Source of the DNA: Planctomycetota bacterium
Lineage (GTDB): Bacteria; Planctomycetota; UBA1135
Assembly (NCBI GenBank): GCA_002705055.1
Contig: PAHY01000003.1
Span: forward strand, 27,889-91,888
DNA: 64,000 nucleotides
Direction of reading: 5' to 3'
Positions 53,737-62,895 of this stretch are shown piece after piece (the stretch's first letter is position 1; each line of letters opens with the position of its first letter). The notes beneath the pieces are model-generated. The model ran no database searches. It had not been told where the DNA came from and was given only the letters and a program-made list of their open reading frames with translations. The translations under genes were made by a program, and so were the position numbers.

Positions 53737-55074
53737 TCAGACCGGCTCGGCCAACCGGGTTCGTGCGACGGAAGCCGGTGCATCGGTCTCGAAGAAGAAG
53801 CTCTCCTCCCCTAGTGCTGGCTTCAGATCATCCAGCCATGCTGCCTGCGGGTCGTACTTCGCAAAGAACGTTCGGCCGGCCCACTCGGGATCACGGCCCT
53901 GCAGGAAACGCATCACGAAGACCTCTTCCCCGGCGATACGTTCGATGGAATCGACACAAACCTTGCCAGGGTGGGCCGACATCGATGGACCTCGGACCGT
54001 ACGCGCCAAACCAGAGGTCCGACGCAAGGCCTCGCGGTAGATCTCCAGTGCTTGTGCAAGCGGCAGGTGGTAATACTCGCGTGCGCCGGTGTCTCGTTCG
54101 ACGAACATGTAGTAGGGAACCATGCCCAACCGCACCTCTTCGCGCCACAGATCCGCCCAGACCTGCGGATCATCGTTGACGTGCTTGACGAGCGGCGCCT
54201 GGCAACGAATGACCGCGCCGGTGCCCTGAATACGCCGGATCGCCTCCTGGGCGACCGCAGGCTTGAGCTCAACGGGAAGGCTGGCATGCGCCATCAGCGC
54301 GAGACGCTTGCCCGCTTGCTCGACGCGCTCGAAGAGTCGGAGCAGAGCATCGGCATCGGAATCCGTAACAAAGCGATAGGGCCACCAAGCCAGCGATTTC
54401 GTGCCAATGCGGATGCTGTCCAGATGATCCAGCTTCAGAAGTGGCTCGATGTAGCGCTCCAGCACCTTGGTGCGCATGACCATCGGATCGCCTCCGGTAA
54501 ACAGCACATCGGTGACCTGAGGGTGGGCGCGCAGATACTCGACGAGCCCTTCGGCCTCGCGCGAAGCGAACTTCAACTCGTCGATCCCCACGAACTGAGC
54601 CCAGCGGAAGCAGTAGCCGCAATAGGCGTGACAGGTCTGCCCCTGCGAAGGGAAGAACAGCACCGTCTCGCGGTACTTGTGCTGGATTCCCTGTTGGCGT
54701 TCGCCTTCGAAGACAGGGATGTTGTGTTCGAGCTGACCTGCCGGATGCGGATTCAGATCGATCTTCTGGATCCGCTGGACTTCCTCGCGGATCTGCGCCT
54801 CCTGTGCGCCGGCGCGCAGCAGGTCGGCGACGCGGTCGAAGACGGCGGGTTCAAGCTGCCCCGGCTGCGGGAAAACGAGCCGGAACATGGGGTCATCCGG
54901 AACCCGCGACCAGTCAATCAGCTCCTCCAGGACGTGATTGTTGACGCGAAACGGCAGGACGGACGCGACCACGCGCATGGCGAACTGTGTATCCGCCTGT
55001 AGCGCAAGAACTTGCGGGAGATCGAGCAGAGCCTGCCCCGAAATGGGTTGAAAGGTCTTGGGCTCGATCTTCAT
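53737..55074 (-). CDS. KamA-family radical SAM enzyme (lysine 2,3-aminomutase-like)
   Basis: 445 residues. The radical SAM cluster motif CHAYCGYCFRW (CxxxCxxC, about residues 147-155) is followed by VLFTGGDPMVM (the GGDP SAM motif) and a PLP-domain-like region in which IQGTGAVIRCQAPLVKHVND and GMVPYYMF correspond to KamA. The N-terminal RVNNHVLEELIDW and PDDPMFRLVFP segments are also KamA-like. The C-terminus differs from classical enzymes, so the substrate may be lysine, glutamate or another amino acid. No acetyltransferase for beta-lysine is adjacent. Confidence 0.88.
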   Translation of the reverse strand: MKIEPKTFQPISGQALLDLPQVLALQADTQFAMRVVASVLPFRVNNHVLEELIDWSRVPDDPMFRLVFPQPGQLEPAVFDRVADLLRAGAQEAQIREEVQRIQKIDLNPHPAGQLEHNIPVFEGERQQGIQHKYRETVLFFPSQGQTCHAYCGYCFRWAQFVGIDELKFASREAEGLVEYLRAHPQVTDVLFTGGDPMVMRTKVLERYIEPLLKLDHLDSIRIGTKSLAWWPYRFVTDSDADALLRLFERVEQAGKRLALMAHASLPVELKPAVAQEAIRRIQGTGAVIRCQAPLVKHVNDDPQVWADLWREEVRLGMVPYYMFVERDTGAREYYHLPLAQALEIYREALRRTSGLARTVRGPSMSAHPGKVCVDSIERIAGEEVFVMRFLQGRDPEWAGRTFFAKYDPQAAWLDDLKPALGEESFFFETDAPASVARTRLAEPV

Positions 55075-55172
55075 CCGGACTGCCTGTTCCTGGTTCCACT
55101 CGCACGCAAGGAGGCGCCAAGCGAACCCCTAGTCTAGCAAAGCGGATTTGCGGCCTTCCTTTGCCGTGCCAG

Positions 55173-56738
55173 TCAGACAGGCAGCCCCTGCTGAAGTCGA
55201 CCGCGGACCCGCGTGAACACCTCCGCGTCCTCTGCCCGTTTCTCGGCGGAGCGCTTGGCCAGGCTGCGCAGCGGCATCGCCATCCGCACGTTCCCCTCCA
55301 GCTCCGCGGCGTGCCGCCCGAGCCAGGCCCAGTAGAGGCGCGTGATCGGACAGTCCTTCTTCGGGTGGAATCGACACGGCGCGCAGTGATCGCTCATGCG
55401 ATCGATGTAGGCCGCGCCCGAAATGTACGGCTTGGTGGTCATCACCCCTTCGCTGGCCCAGGTCGCCATGCCCAGCACGTTCGGTTCGACCACCCAATCG
55501 AAGGCGTCGGTGTAGGCCACCCAGAACCAGTCACTCAGCGCGCGCGTGTCGAGCTCGAGCAGCGTGGCCAGATTGCCCAGGATCATCAGCCGGGTGATGT
55601 GGTGGCTGTAGCCTTCACGCCACACCTCGGCCACAGTGTGGTCCAGGCAACGCAGGCCGGAATCCGCCGCGCCCCAGTAGACCGGCGGGAGTTCCTCTTG
55701 CTGCGCCGGCACGAGCGCGGTGAAGCCCTCGGTCTCGCGGTGTACATGGCGGACAAACTCGCGCCAGCCCAGAACCTGCCGCAGGAAGCCCTCGCGTGAG
55801 TTGAGCGGGGCAGAGCTGGCAACGGCGTCTTCCACCACGCGCTGCGGCAGCAGTCGGTGCAGATTGAGCAGCTGCGAAATCCGGGTGTGAAACAGCCCCG
55901 ACGAGGCCTCGCTGATCGCGTCCTCATAGGTGCCGAAGTTCTCCATGCACGCGTCCAGCGCCCAGGCCCAGGCCTGCTCGGCATCGGCACGCGTGGCCGG
56001 AAGATGCTCGAGGTCGAGCTCCCCCGGGTGCTCGCCAAACTGCTGCTCGATCAGCGCGGCCACTTCCTCCTTCACCGGATCAAGCGGGAAGCAGGGACGC
56101 TCCGGTGCGGGCGGCTCGCCCTTCCACGGCTGACGATTCTCGGCGTCGAGGCTCCACTTGCCCCCGACCGGCTTGCCCTGCTCCATCAGGAAGCCGGTGT
56201 CCCGACGCATCCGTCGATAGAAGGCATCCATCCGATACGGCCGCTGCGGGCAGGCTTCCCGAAACTGCTCGACGGTGCTCAGCCAGCCACCGTGCTCGAC
56301 CTGCCGGAGCCACCCGGCCTCGCAGGCGGGCTCAAGCTCCTCGCGCAACTCGCGCTCCGCCGGCTCCGCCACCGTGAGCGGCAGCCCCGATTCCTGCCAG
56401 GCGGCCTGCAGCGCGTCGGCGTACGCGAGGTCGCCGACGAGATAGCGCACCTCCACGCCGCGCTGCGCCTGCTCGAGCGCGAAGTGGCGCTGATTCGCCA
56501 GAACCAGCGCTAGCTTCTGCTTGTGATAGGGCCGACGCCCAGCCTTCACCGTCGACTCGACGAAGACGAAGCCGAGTTTCTCCGCTGGCTGCCCCGCCCA
56601 CGCGGGCAGCTCTTCATGAAGCTGATCGTACGGAACGTAGAACCAGCTGCGCTGGGCATCGAGGCCCGCGAGCGCTTGACCCGCGCGCGCCAGCACCCCG
56701 CCGCGCTTCTTCAGCTCGCCGGCGAAGGCTCCGGTCAT
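55173..56738 (-). CDS. FeS-type photolyase/cryptochrome (PhrB, FeS-BCP family)
   Basis: 521 residues. N-terminal Rossmann-like domain (FYVPYDQLHEELPAW, KLGFVFVESTVKAGRRPYHKQKLALVLANQRHFA) and a large helical FAD domain with GYSHHITRLMILGNLATLLELD, WFWVAYTDAFDWVVEPNVLGMATWASEGVMTTKPYISGAAYIDRMSD. The cluster ligands include HCAPCRFHPKKDC near the C-terminus and an upstream ACMENFG Cys, as in prokaryotic (6-4) photolyases that hold a [4Fe-4S] cluster. It likely repairs (6-4) photoproducts. The ATG at 56738 overlaps the upstream membrane-protein gene by 4 bases. Confidence 0.93.
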   Translation of the reverse strand: MTGAFAGELKKRGGVLARAGQALAGLDAQRSWFYVPYDQLHEELPAWAGQPAEKLGFVFVESTVKAGRRPYHKQKLALVLANQRHFALEQAQRGVEVRYLVGDLAYADALQAAWQESGLPLTVAEPAERELREELEPACEAGWLRQVEHGGWLSTVEQFREACPQRPYRMDAFYRRMRRDTGFLMEQGKPVGGKWSLDAENRQPWKGEPPAPERPCFPLDPVKEEVAALIEQQFGEHPGELDLEHLPATRADAEQAWAWALDACMENFGTYEDAISEASSGLFHTRISQLLNLHRLLPQRVVEDAVASSAPLNSREGFLRQVLGWREFVRHVHRETEGFTALVPAQQEELPPVYWGAADSGLRCLDHTVAEVWREGYSHHITRLMILGNLATLLELDTRALSDWFWVAYTDAFDWVVEPNVLGMATWASEGVMTTKPYISGAAYIDRMSDHCAPCRFHPKKDCPITRLYWAWLGRHAAELEGNVRMAMPLRSLAKRSAEKRAEDAEVFTRVRGRLQQGLPV

Positions 56739-57211
56739 GGCAGCTCCTCGTACAGCGCGACCACGGCTTCGGCCTCGGCGCGCGCGGCCTCCGCGCGCCG
56801 GAATGCCGGCCAGGCCCCGAGCAAGAAGCTGGCGCAGATCAGGAACACCGTCGCTTGCCAGACGACGACTGGATCCTGCCCGCCTTGTGCGAGCCGACTC
56901 AACACTCCTGCCGTGGCCACAGCCAAGGTCGCGACGCAGGCAGTCGCCAGGATCAGAGCCACCCGGCAGCGTCGCGGCCGGCGCGCAGCCCAGACCGCCG
57001 CGCCGACGAGCAGGGCGGGGATCCCCGGCAGCCAGGCGGCGCGTGGATCCTGCGTCGCGACCGGAGCCCACGCGGCCGCGCCTCCCAGAGCCCCGGACGC
57101 CGCGAGCGCCAGCTTGCGCACCCCGCGCAGCTCGGCCGCAGCGGCCTCAGCCGGGGTCGGGCGTCGATCCGGAAGCTGGCCCGGCCGGGGAAGATCACGC
57201 GCGTGCACCAC
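56735..57211 (-). CDS. Integral membrane protein upstream of photolyase
   Basis: 158 residues from the GTG at 57211. It has an N-terminal polar stretch (RDLPRPGQLPDRRPTPAEAA) and four hydrophobic segments, then a charged helical tail. I do not recognise a family. The GTG is preceded by AGGAG, one of the few obvious Shine-Dalgarno sites here. It overlaps the photolyase gene by 4 bases. A much longer frame upstream is antisense to the hydrolase gene and is not credible. Confidence 0.6.
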   Translation of the reverse strand: MVHARDLPRPGQLPDRRPTPAEAAAAELRGVRKLALAASGALGGAAAWAPVATQDPRAAWLPGIPALLVGAAVWAARRPRRCRVALILATACVATLAVATAGVLSRLAQGGQDPVVVWQATVFLICASFLLGAWPAFRRAEAARAEAEAVVALYEELP

Positions 57212-57232
57212 CGTTGCTCCTAGGACCGAGTC

Positions 57233-57238
57233 TAAGCT
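57233..57238 (+). promoter_or_regulatory. Putative -10 element TAAGCT
   Basis: Ends 6 nt before the ATG at 57245. Confidence 0.45.
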
Positions 57239-57244
57239 GGTCCC

Positions 57245-58708
57245 ATGCTGCTCTCGCTCGGTCTGTTCCTGGCCCCGCTCGCTTGGCAGGAAGCTCCGCC
57301 GGAGCACGCCAGCCCCGACCTGCGTTACCAGCTGGGCCTGCGCGTGCGCCAGATGGAGATCGCCTTCGAGAGTGCCAAGACCAAGCCCAAGCTGCGGCGC
57401 GCATCGCTGGATGCGATCGAGCGTTCGGTCTCGTCCTTCTTCGCTCTGGATCTGCCCGGCGCGGCCCAGGCCCTCGACGAGGCGCGCGGCATCCTGGAAG
57501 GCCGGGAGGACAGTGCCTACGACTGCCTGGCCGTGACCCCCAACGCCTGGATCCTCGAACCGGGCGACTCCTACCGGCTCACCATCTCGCAGATCTATTC
57601 GGCGGAACTCCCCCAGCCCCTGAGCGTGCGGATTCTGCGCCCCAAGCTGGAGTTCGAGGTCGAGTCGCTGCCCTACACCCATGACTTCGGGCCCATCACG
57701 CTGCCCGAACATCCAACCGGCACGCGCGGCGAGTGGTACGGATTCCAATTCGGAAGCCAGTCGACTTTCTCCACCGCGAGTCCGGAAGTCATCCCCGCGG
57801 CCCGGGCCCGCGCGCGCGCGGCGCAGTCGCTGCGCCGTGAGTCCATCGATACCTTGGCGCCCTGGGTCGCAGCCACGACGCGCATGCACCTCGAGTTTCT
57901 CAGCCAGATGCTGCGCGGAAGCCTGCTGGAGACCCGCCTGCCGGGCGAGCTGTTTCTCCATCGGACCGAGGAACTTCTAGAAGCCGATCAGGACGCGCTA
58001 CAGGAACGCGGCGCCCTGACCCGCTGGGCGCGCGAGAACGAGGACAGCAGCCTGCGGCTACGCAGCGGAGCGCTGCGCGGTCAGGAGTGGATCGCGCTGC
58101 CGAGCGAGGCCGGGCGCCAGGTCGTCCGCGTTCAGATCCCGCGCGCTCCCCGGGAAGGCCGTCCCCCGCTCGTGATCGCGCTGCACGGTATGGGCGGCAG
58201 CGAGAACATGTTCTTCGACGGGTATGGCAACGGCAAAGCGGCCAGCCTGGCCAGGACGAAGGGCTGGTTCCTGGCCGCGCCCCGGATCGGCGCCGGCTTC
58301 GACCTCGTGGCGACCACGCAACAGCTGCTGCACTTGCTCGACGCCGACCCCCAGCGCGTGTTCCTCATCGGCCATTCGATGGGCGCCGCGCAGGCGATCG
58401 CTGCGGCGCATCGCTTGAAGCAGGCGCAGGTCCCCGTGTCCGGCATGATGCTGATCGGCGGCGGCCGAACTGCATCGGAGGGCGCCACCCTGGACGCACT
58501 CCTGGAACTTCCACTTTTTATCCAGCCCGGCGTGCGCGACTTCGCCCGGCCCGGCGCCGTGGCCCTGATCGAGCAACTGGAGGCCGCAGGCCACCCGCGC
58601 CTGACGCACCGGATCGTGCCCGATTGCGAGCACCTCACCGTGGTCCAGGTCGCGCTCGATCAGTGCTTCGAGTGGATGCAGTGGCTACTGGACCAGCGCA
58701 CCGAATAG
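57245..58708 (+). CDS. Exported alpha/beta hydrolase (esterase-like)
   Basis: 487 residues: short signal peptide (MLLSLGLFLAPLAWQ), an N-terminal helical region of about 250 residues without known family, and a C-terminal alpha/beta-hydrolase domain. The domain has PPLVIALHGMGGSEN (oxyanion region), the nucleophile elbow FLIGHSMGAAQA, and likely acid and His in FIQPGVRD and PDCEHLTV. It resembles phospholipase/carboxylesterase or PHB-depolymerase-like exported enzymes. Its last 24 bases overlap the convergent deacetylase-like gene. Confidence 0.85.
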   Translation: MLLSLGLFLAPLAWQEAPPEHASPDLRYQLGLRVRQMEIAFESAKTKPKLRRASLDAIERSVSSFFALDLPGAAQALDEARGILEGREDSAYDCLAVTPNAWILEPGDSYRLTISQIYSAELPQPLSVRILRPKLEFEVESLPYTHDFGPITLPEHPTGTRGEWYGFQFGSQSTFSTASPEVIPAARARARAAQSLRRESIDTLAPWVAATTRMHLEFLSQMLRGSLLETRLPGELFLHRTEELLEADQDALQERGALTRWARENEDSSLRLRSGALRGQEWIALPSEAGRQVVRVQIPRAPREGRPPLVIALHGMGGSENMFFDGYGNGKAASLARTKGWFLAAPRIGAGFDLVATTQQLLHLLDADPQRVFLIGHSMGAAQAIAAAHRLKQAQVPVSGMMLIGGGRTASEGATLDALLELPLFIQPGVRDFARPGAVALIEQLEAAGHPRLTHRIVPDCEHLTVVQVALDQCFEWMQWLLDQRTE

Positions 58709-59605
58709 CTCTTCCGCGGCCGCGCGCCAGGTGCCGCAGTGCGCGCGGACCGTCCGCTCGACCGGCTTGGCGTAGCCGCCGCCCATCGTCCAAACGACCG
58801 GAAGGCTGCGCTGGCGGCAACGACGGAAGACACGGCGATCGCGTTCCTCCAGGCCCGCGTGGCTGACCGCGAGTCGGCCGAAGCGATCACCCTGCAGCGG
58901 GTCCACGCCCGCCTGATAGAAGACGAAGTCGGGCCGCGCTTCCGCGAAGGCCTGATCCAGCACCTGGTCCACCGCCTGCAGATAGCCCTCGTCCTCTGTG
59001 CCATCCGGCAGCGCCAAGTCGAGATCGCTCGGCGGCTTCTCCTTCGGAAAGTTCCCCGCGCCATGCACCGAAGCCGTGTAGACGCGCGGCTCCGACGCGA
59101 AGATGGTCGCGGTGCCGTCGCCATGATGCACGTCCAGGTCGAGGATCAGGACACTCCGCACCTGCCCGTGCGCCAGCAGTTCGTAAGCCGCGACGGCGAG
59201 GTCGTGGAAGACGCAGTAGCCGGCCGCGCGGTCGCGGTGGGCGTGATGGGTGCCGCCTGCCAAGTGGCCGGCGCCGCCGAGCTCCAGCGCATCCCAGGCA
59301 GCCGCCACCGTGCCGCCGGCGCTTGCCAGGCAGCGCGCCACCAGCTCGGGACACCAGGGAAAACCGATCCGCTTCTGGTGGTCGGCATCCAGCTCGCCAG
59401 CCAGAAAAGTATCGACGAAGGCGAGGTCGTGCGCCCGCAGCAGCTGCTCGCGCGTGGCCGCCGGCGCCGGGCGCAGCTCGTCGGCATGCAGCACCCCCGC
59501 CTCGACCAGCCGCCGGCGCGTCTCCCGGTACTTCTCGAAGGGAAAGGGATGATGCGGCGGCAGCGGCAGGTCGGCGTGCTCACAGTGATAGGCACGAACG
59601 GGCAC
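58685..59605 (-). CDS. Histone-deacetylase-family (AcuC/APAH-like) deacetylase
   Basis: 306 residues of the arginase-deacetylase fold. Zinc and catalytic motifs are present: HLAGGTHHAHRDRAAGYCVFHDLAVAA, LILDLDVHHGDGTATIF (zinc Asp and His), DFVFYQAGVDPLQGD (second Asp) and MGGGY. Bacterial members deacetylate acetyl-CoA synthetase, acetylpolyamines or other small molecules. GTG start; a TACGAT hexamer lies 8 nt upstream and overlaps the divergent promoter of the SDR gene. Confidence 0.93.
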   Translation of the reverse strand: MPVRAYHCEHADLPLPPHHPFPFEKYRETRRRLVEAGVLHADELRPAPAATREQLLRAHDLAFVDTFLAGELDADHQKRIGFPWCPELVARCLASAGGTVAAAWDALELGGAGHLAGGTHHAHRDRAAGYCVFHDLAVAAYELLAHGQVRSVLILDLDVHHGDGTATIFASEPRVYTASVHGAGNFPKEKPPSDLDLALPDGTEDEGYLQAVDQVLDQAFAEARPDFVFYQAGVDPLQGDRFGRLAVSHAGLEERDRRVFRRCRQRSLPVVWTMGGGYAKPVERTVRAHCGTWRAAAEELFGALVQ

Positions 59606-59613
59606 CAGGGGTG

Positions 59614-59623
59614 ATCGTATCCT
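59614..59623. promoter_or_regulatory. Overlapping divergent -10 elements
   Basis: TATCCT on the plus strand (59618-59623) ends 6 nt before the ATG at 59630. TACGAT on the minus strand (59614-59619) ends 8 nt before the GTG at 59605. The two hexamers overlap by 2 bases, as at 9687-9696. Confidence 0.5.
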
Positions 59624-59629
59624 GCCCGC

Positions 59630-60343
59630 ATGACTTCAAGTCTCGTCATCGGCGCCAGTCGCGGGCTCGGCCGCGGTTTCGTGGAGCAGTTGCTCGCTCG
59701 CGAGGGTCAGGTCCTTGCCACCGTGCGCCGCGAGGAAGACGCGGAGGTTCTGCACGCGCTGGCAGAGGCTGCCGAGGCCGGCGATCGACTCGAGACCTTC
59801 TTCTGCGATGTGGCCGACCCCGAGTCCCGCGCCGGGCTCGCCGCCGCGCTGGAAGGGCGCGCGATCCATACGCTGATTCACAACGCCGGCGTCTACGGCC
59901 CGCGGGCGCCGCAGCTCGGCGAGCTGCCGGAAGCCGACTGGCAGCAGGTGCTGCACATCGACACGGTGGCGCCCGTCCTGACGGCCGAGGCGCTGCTCCC
60001 GCAGCTGCGCGCCGCCGCGCAGCAGGGCGGTCCGGTGAAGCTCGCCTTCCTCACCAGCCTGATGGGCAGCATCGCCGACAACGGCTCCGGCGGCTCCTAC
60101 CTCTATCGATCGGCCAAGGCCGGGCTCAATGCCGCGGCGCGCTCGCTCTCGATCGATCTGGCTCCGGATGGGATCAGCGTGCTGCTGCTGCACCCCGGCT
60201 GGGTGCAGACCGATATGGGCGGCAGCTCCGCTCCGCTTCAGATCGAAGAGTCGGTCGCCGGCATGCTGGCCCGCATCGAGGCCTTGCGCCCTGCCGATTC
60301 GGGCAGCTTCGTCGATTGGTCGGGCAAGAGTCTGCCCTGGTGA
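59630..60343 (+). CDS. Short-chain dehydrogenase/reductase
   Basis: A 237-residue classical-type SDR: VIGASRGLGRGF cofactor loop, IHNAGVYG, FLTSLMGSI (catalytic Ser), the YRSAKAG catalytic YxxxK, and LLHPGWVQTDMGG. The substrate is unknown; the sequence resembles C-factor/CsgA-like SDRs. Its 3' end overlaps the convergent metallophosphoesterase frame by 106 bases. Confidence 0.93.
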   Translation: MTSSLVIGASRGLGRGFVEQLLAREGQVLATVRREEDAEVLHALAEAAEAGDRLETFFCDVADPESRAGLAAALEGRAIHTLIHNAGVYGPRAPQLGELPEADWQQVLHIDTVAPVLTAEALLPQLRAAAQQGGPVKLAFLTSLMGSIADNGSGGSYLYRSAKAGLNAAARSLSIDLAPDGISVLLLHPGWVQTDMGGSSAPLQIEESVAGMLARIEALRPADSGSFVDWSGKSLPW

Positions 60344-61611
60344 TCCCGCCGCGGAAGGTCGGTCTTCACGCGGCTGGCCGGGACGAATCCGAGGCGCACG
60401 ATCCGGCCCGCGCGGAGCTGCACGGCGACCCCGGAAGCCTCGCCGATCTCCGCGGCGAACATCCCCTCGGCGGGATAGAGCGCTGAGCCGCAGGACACCA
60501 CGTGCATCCGCCGCGGCCGGCCCGCCTCGTCGGTGTAGACGTGGTGCGCCAGGTAAGGCATGTGCAGGTGGCCGTGGAAGACCGCCTCGACCCGGTTGCT
60601 CTCGGCGAAGCGCAGCACTTCGGGCGCGTCGAGGCAGGTGAGGAAGGGCTGCTCGCGCACCGCCGGCCCGGGCGGCAGCAGGTGATGGTGCAGGACGAGG
60701 TAGACCGGCCGGGGATCCTGCCGGGAGTCCAGCAGCCGCTGCGCTTCTGCCAGCTGCTCCGCTCCGACGAAGCCGATCGCCTGGGATGCCGGCGAATGCG
60801 AGGGCCGCTGATTGCTATCAAGGAGAAGGAAGTCGGCGCCCAGCCGCGCGCTGCGGCGCAGGCGCGGTGCCAGCGAAGTCGGCGCTTCGCCGGTCAGGCG
60901 CGCCAGGCGACGCGCGGTGCGGTCGTTCGGATGCGAGCAAATGCCCGCCGAGGAAGGGTGGGACACCAGCGCCTTGAAGTACCCCCCCACGCCGGGCACG
61001 CCCAGGCGCTCCGCCGCGACCTCCAGGCGCCGGTAGTGCACGTCGTGGTTGCCCGCGACAGCCATCAGCTCGACCCCCTGGGCGCGCCAGGGCCGGAAGC
61101 GTTCACTCAGTCGCCGCCAGGCTTCGGAGGAACCCGTGTCGGTCAGGTCGCCGGCCAGCACACAGGCTTGAGGCCGCAGACTGGGCAGCGCGCCGTCGAG
61201 GAAGCGATGGACCTCTTCGTCGAAGGCCTCCTGCTCCATGGCGTGGCGCTCGGGGCGCACCGTCACGTGGAGGTCGGAAAGCACGAGCAGATCCGCCCGC
61301 TCGCCGGCCGGGTAGATCGGCGCCTCATACTGCGTCGCGGGCAGAGTGCGCGAGCGCCAGGCGCGGCGCAGCAGGCGATAGCTGACGCCCGTCGCGGTGC
61401 GGAAGCGATGCCAACCCGGCCGCAGCGTGTGCTTGGTCGTCAGCCAGACCACCAGAATCACGAAGGGCACGCCGCCCCAGCGTGCCGCCCAGGGAAGCCC
61501 GCTCCACAGCACGAGCAAACCGGCACCGAGCGGCAGCACCGTCAGAGCGATGCGCTCGAGAATCAGACCGGTGACGCGTCGCCGGACCGTGCGGCTGGTG
61601 TGCGCTCCCAT
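60238..61611 (-). CDS. Membrane-anchored metallophosphoesterase
   Basis: 457 residues from the ATG at 61611. Two hydrophobic helices (about residues 18-60) precede a calcineurin-like phosphoesterase domain with DLLVLSDLHVT (DxH), CVLAGDLTDTG (GDxxD), VAGNHD (GNHD), LHHHLLPPG and VFHGHLHMP (GHxH). The last 35 residues, which overlap the SDR gene, look unconstrained. The start overlaps the glycosyltransferase gene by 49 bases. It may cleave a lipid-linked or nucleotide phosphate at the membrane. Confidence 0.88.
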   Translation of the reverse strand: MGAHTSRTVRRRVTGLILERIALTVLPLGAGLLVLWSGLPWAARWGGVPFVILVVWLTTKHTLRPGWHRFRTATGVSYRLLRRAWRSRTLPATQYEAPIYPAGERADLLVLSDLHVTVRPERHAMEQEAFDEEVHRFLDGALPSLRPQACVLAGDLTDTGSSEAWRRLSERFRPWRAQGVELMAVAGNHDVHYRRLEVAAERLGVPGVGGYFKALVSHPSSAGICSHPNDRTARRLARLTGEAPTSLAPRLRRSARLGADFLLLDSNQRPSHSPASQAIGFVGAEQLAEAQRLLDSRQDPRPVYLVLHHHLLPPGPAVREQPFLTCLDAPEVLRFAESNRVEAVFHGHLHMPYLAHHVYTDEAGRPRRMHVVSCGSALYPAEGMFAAEIGEASGVAVQLRAGRIVRLGFVPASRVKTDLPRRDHQGRLLPDQSTKLPESAGRKASMRASMPATDSSI

Positions 61612-62717
61612 GACCGATCGACAGTCGGGAATCGTTCGCGCGGCACCCCGGCGAAGCGCTGCAGGCACTCCTCCACCGCCTCGACGGCGGCCGGGGTTCC
61701 GTAGTACTCATGGCGTTCCTCGCCGCCGCGGAAGCGGGCGAGGTCCGTCAGGAAGGCTTCGGCATCTGCGCGCTGGAATCGCTCCGGCGCCGACCAGATG
61801 CCGCGGCCCGCTTGCTCGAGGAAGTGAGCGTTGATGAGCTGCTCGTCCTGCCCGGTCTCGGGCAGAGCGAAGACCGGCTTGCCGAGGTAGAGGCACTCCC
61901 CCAGTAGCTGGTTGCCGGCCGCCGAGATCACGGCCTTGGCCGGCATGAGGTCTTCAAGAAAGCCCTTCTCGCTGATCGGCCGGAAGCTCAGATTGCCCTG
62001 CGCTTCCTTTTCGCCGCGACCGTAGACCCGGAACTCGTGCGGGAGCTCGGCCAGTGCGTCGAGCACCGCGTCCGGCGTGGAACGCCGCACGTAGACGAGC
62101 ACGTGCTCACCCACCGTGGGGCGGCGGCGAGCCAGCTCGGGGCGGATCATCGAGCGCACCTGATAGACCGTGCGTGAACTGGGCACGATCCCGGGCGCGT
62201 AGAAGGAGCTGACGATCGTCGCCAGCTGGCGCCGGTACATCAGCTTGATCCCTGGGCGCAGCAGCCGCAGCTTCCTCCGCAGCGCGCGCGGCAAGGAGCT
62301 GAGGTCGTTCTCCAGCATAAAGTGCTGGTGATCAAAGCTGACGTAGGGAACCTTGGCCTTCTCCGCCGCGCGCGGCAGGAGCGGCTCGAAGTCGGTCAGC
62401 ACCAGGTCGGGCCGCTCGCTGCGCAGGTCCTCGACTAGCCGCCGCACCTCGGTGCGCATCCCGCGCAGGAAGCCCAGGACACCCCGCCCGGTCTGCAGCA
62501 TGTCGACCTTGCCGCTCGAGCCATAGGCGAAGCGCAGCGTGGGGATCTCGCGCACGGCCACTTCGCTGCCGTGATAGAGCGGGGCCAGGAAGCGAAACGC
62601 ATCCCCACCGGCGTAGAGCACAATCCGGTGGCGGCTGCGAAGGGCCTCGGTCAGCGTGCGCGCCCTCGTGGCGTGCCCGCGACCTTCCCCCATGACGCTA
62701 TAGAAGATGCTTGCCAT
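61563..62717 (-). CDS. GT28-like glycosyltransferase
   Basis: 384 residues of the GT-B fold: MASIFYSVMGEGRGHATRARTLTEAL (the GxGHxTR start typical of MurG/MGT-like enzymes), LVLTDFEPLLPRAAEKAKVPYVSFDHQHFML, and a C-terminal sugar-nucleotide site with KAVISAAGNQLLGECLYLGKPVFALPETGQDEQLINAHFLEQAGRGI. It resembles proteins annotated as teichoic-acid-biosynthesis-like or UDP-glycosyltransferases. Head gene of a two-gene unit with the metallophosphoesterase, which suggests envelope glycolipid metabolism. Confidence 0.9.
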   Translation of the reverse strand: MASIFYSVMGEGRGHATRARTLTEALRSRHRIVLYAGGDAFRFLAPLYHGSEVAVREIPTLRFAYGSSGKVDMLQTGRGVLGFLRGMRTEVRRLVEDLRSERPDLVLTDFEPLLPRAAEKAKVPYVSFDHQHFMLENDLSSLPRALRRKLRLLRPGIKLMYRRQLATIVSSFYAPGIVPSSRTVYQVRSMIRPELARRRPTVGEHVLVYVRRSTPDAVLDALAELPHEFRVYGRGEKEAQGNLSFRPISEKGFLEDLMPAKAVISAAGNQLLGECLYLGKPVFALPETGQDEQLINAHFLEQAGRGIWSAPERFQRADAEAFLTDLARFRGGEERHEYYGTPAAVEAVEECLQRFAGVPRERFPTVDRSWERTPAARSGDASPV

Positions 62718-62858
62718 CCCCTCTGTGGTGATGATCGACCGCCAGGATGAGCATTCGGGAAAGGCTTCACGTTCCTTTCATGTGGTTTTTGAGGAGTTTC
62801 CCGGTGTGGTCGCTGAAGTTTCCGTGTAGATCGGGCTGCGGGCGGTGCGGAGCACAAG

Positions 62859-62889
62859 TTGAGCGCGATTTCGATTCTTCCTCTAGAGT
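62859..62889 (+). promoter_or_regulatory. Putative promoter TTGAGC-19-TAGAGT, leaderless
   Basis: The -10 TAGAGT (62884-62889) ends 6 nt before the ATG at 62896. The -35 TTGAGC is at 62859-62864; a TCTAGA at 62882-62887 would give a 17-bp spacer instead. Confidence 0.5.
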
Positions 62890-62895
62890 GAAGGA

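Noticed and set aside
57212..57961. N-terminal extension of the membrane protein at 56735-57211
   Set aside because: The extension is antisense to the alpha/beta hydrolase gene and has shadow-like composition; a GTG with AGGAG is available at 57211.
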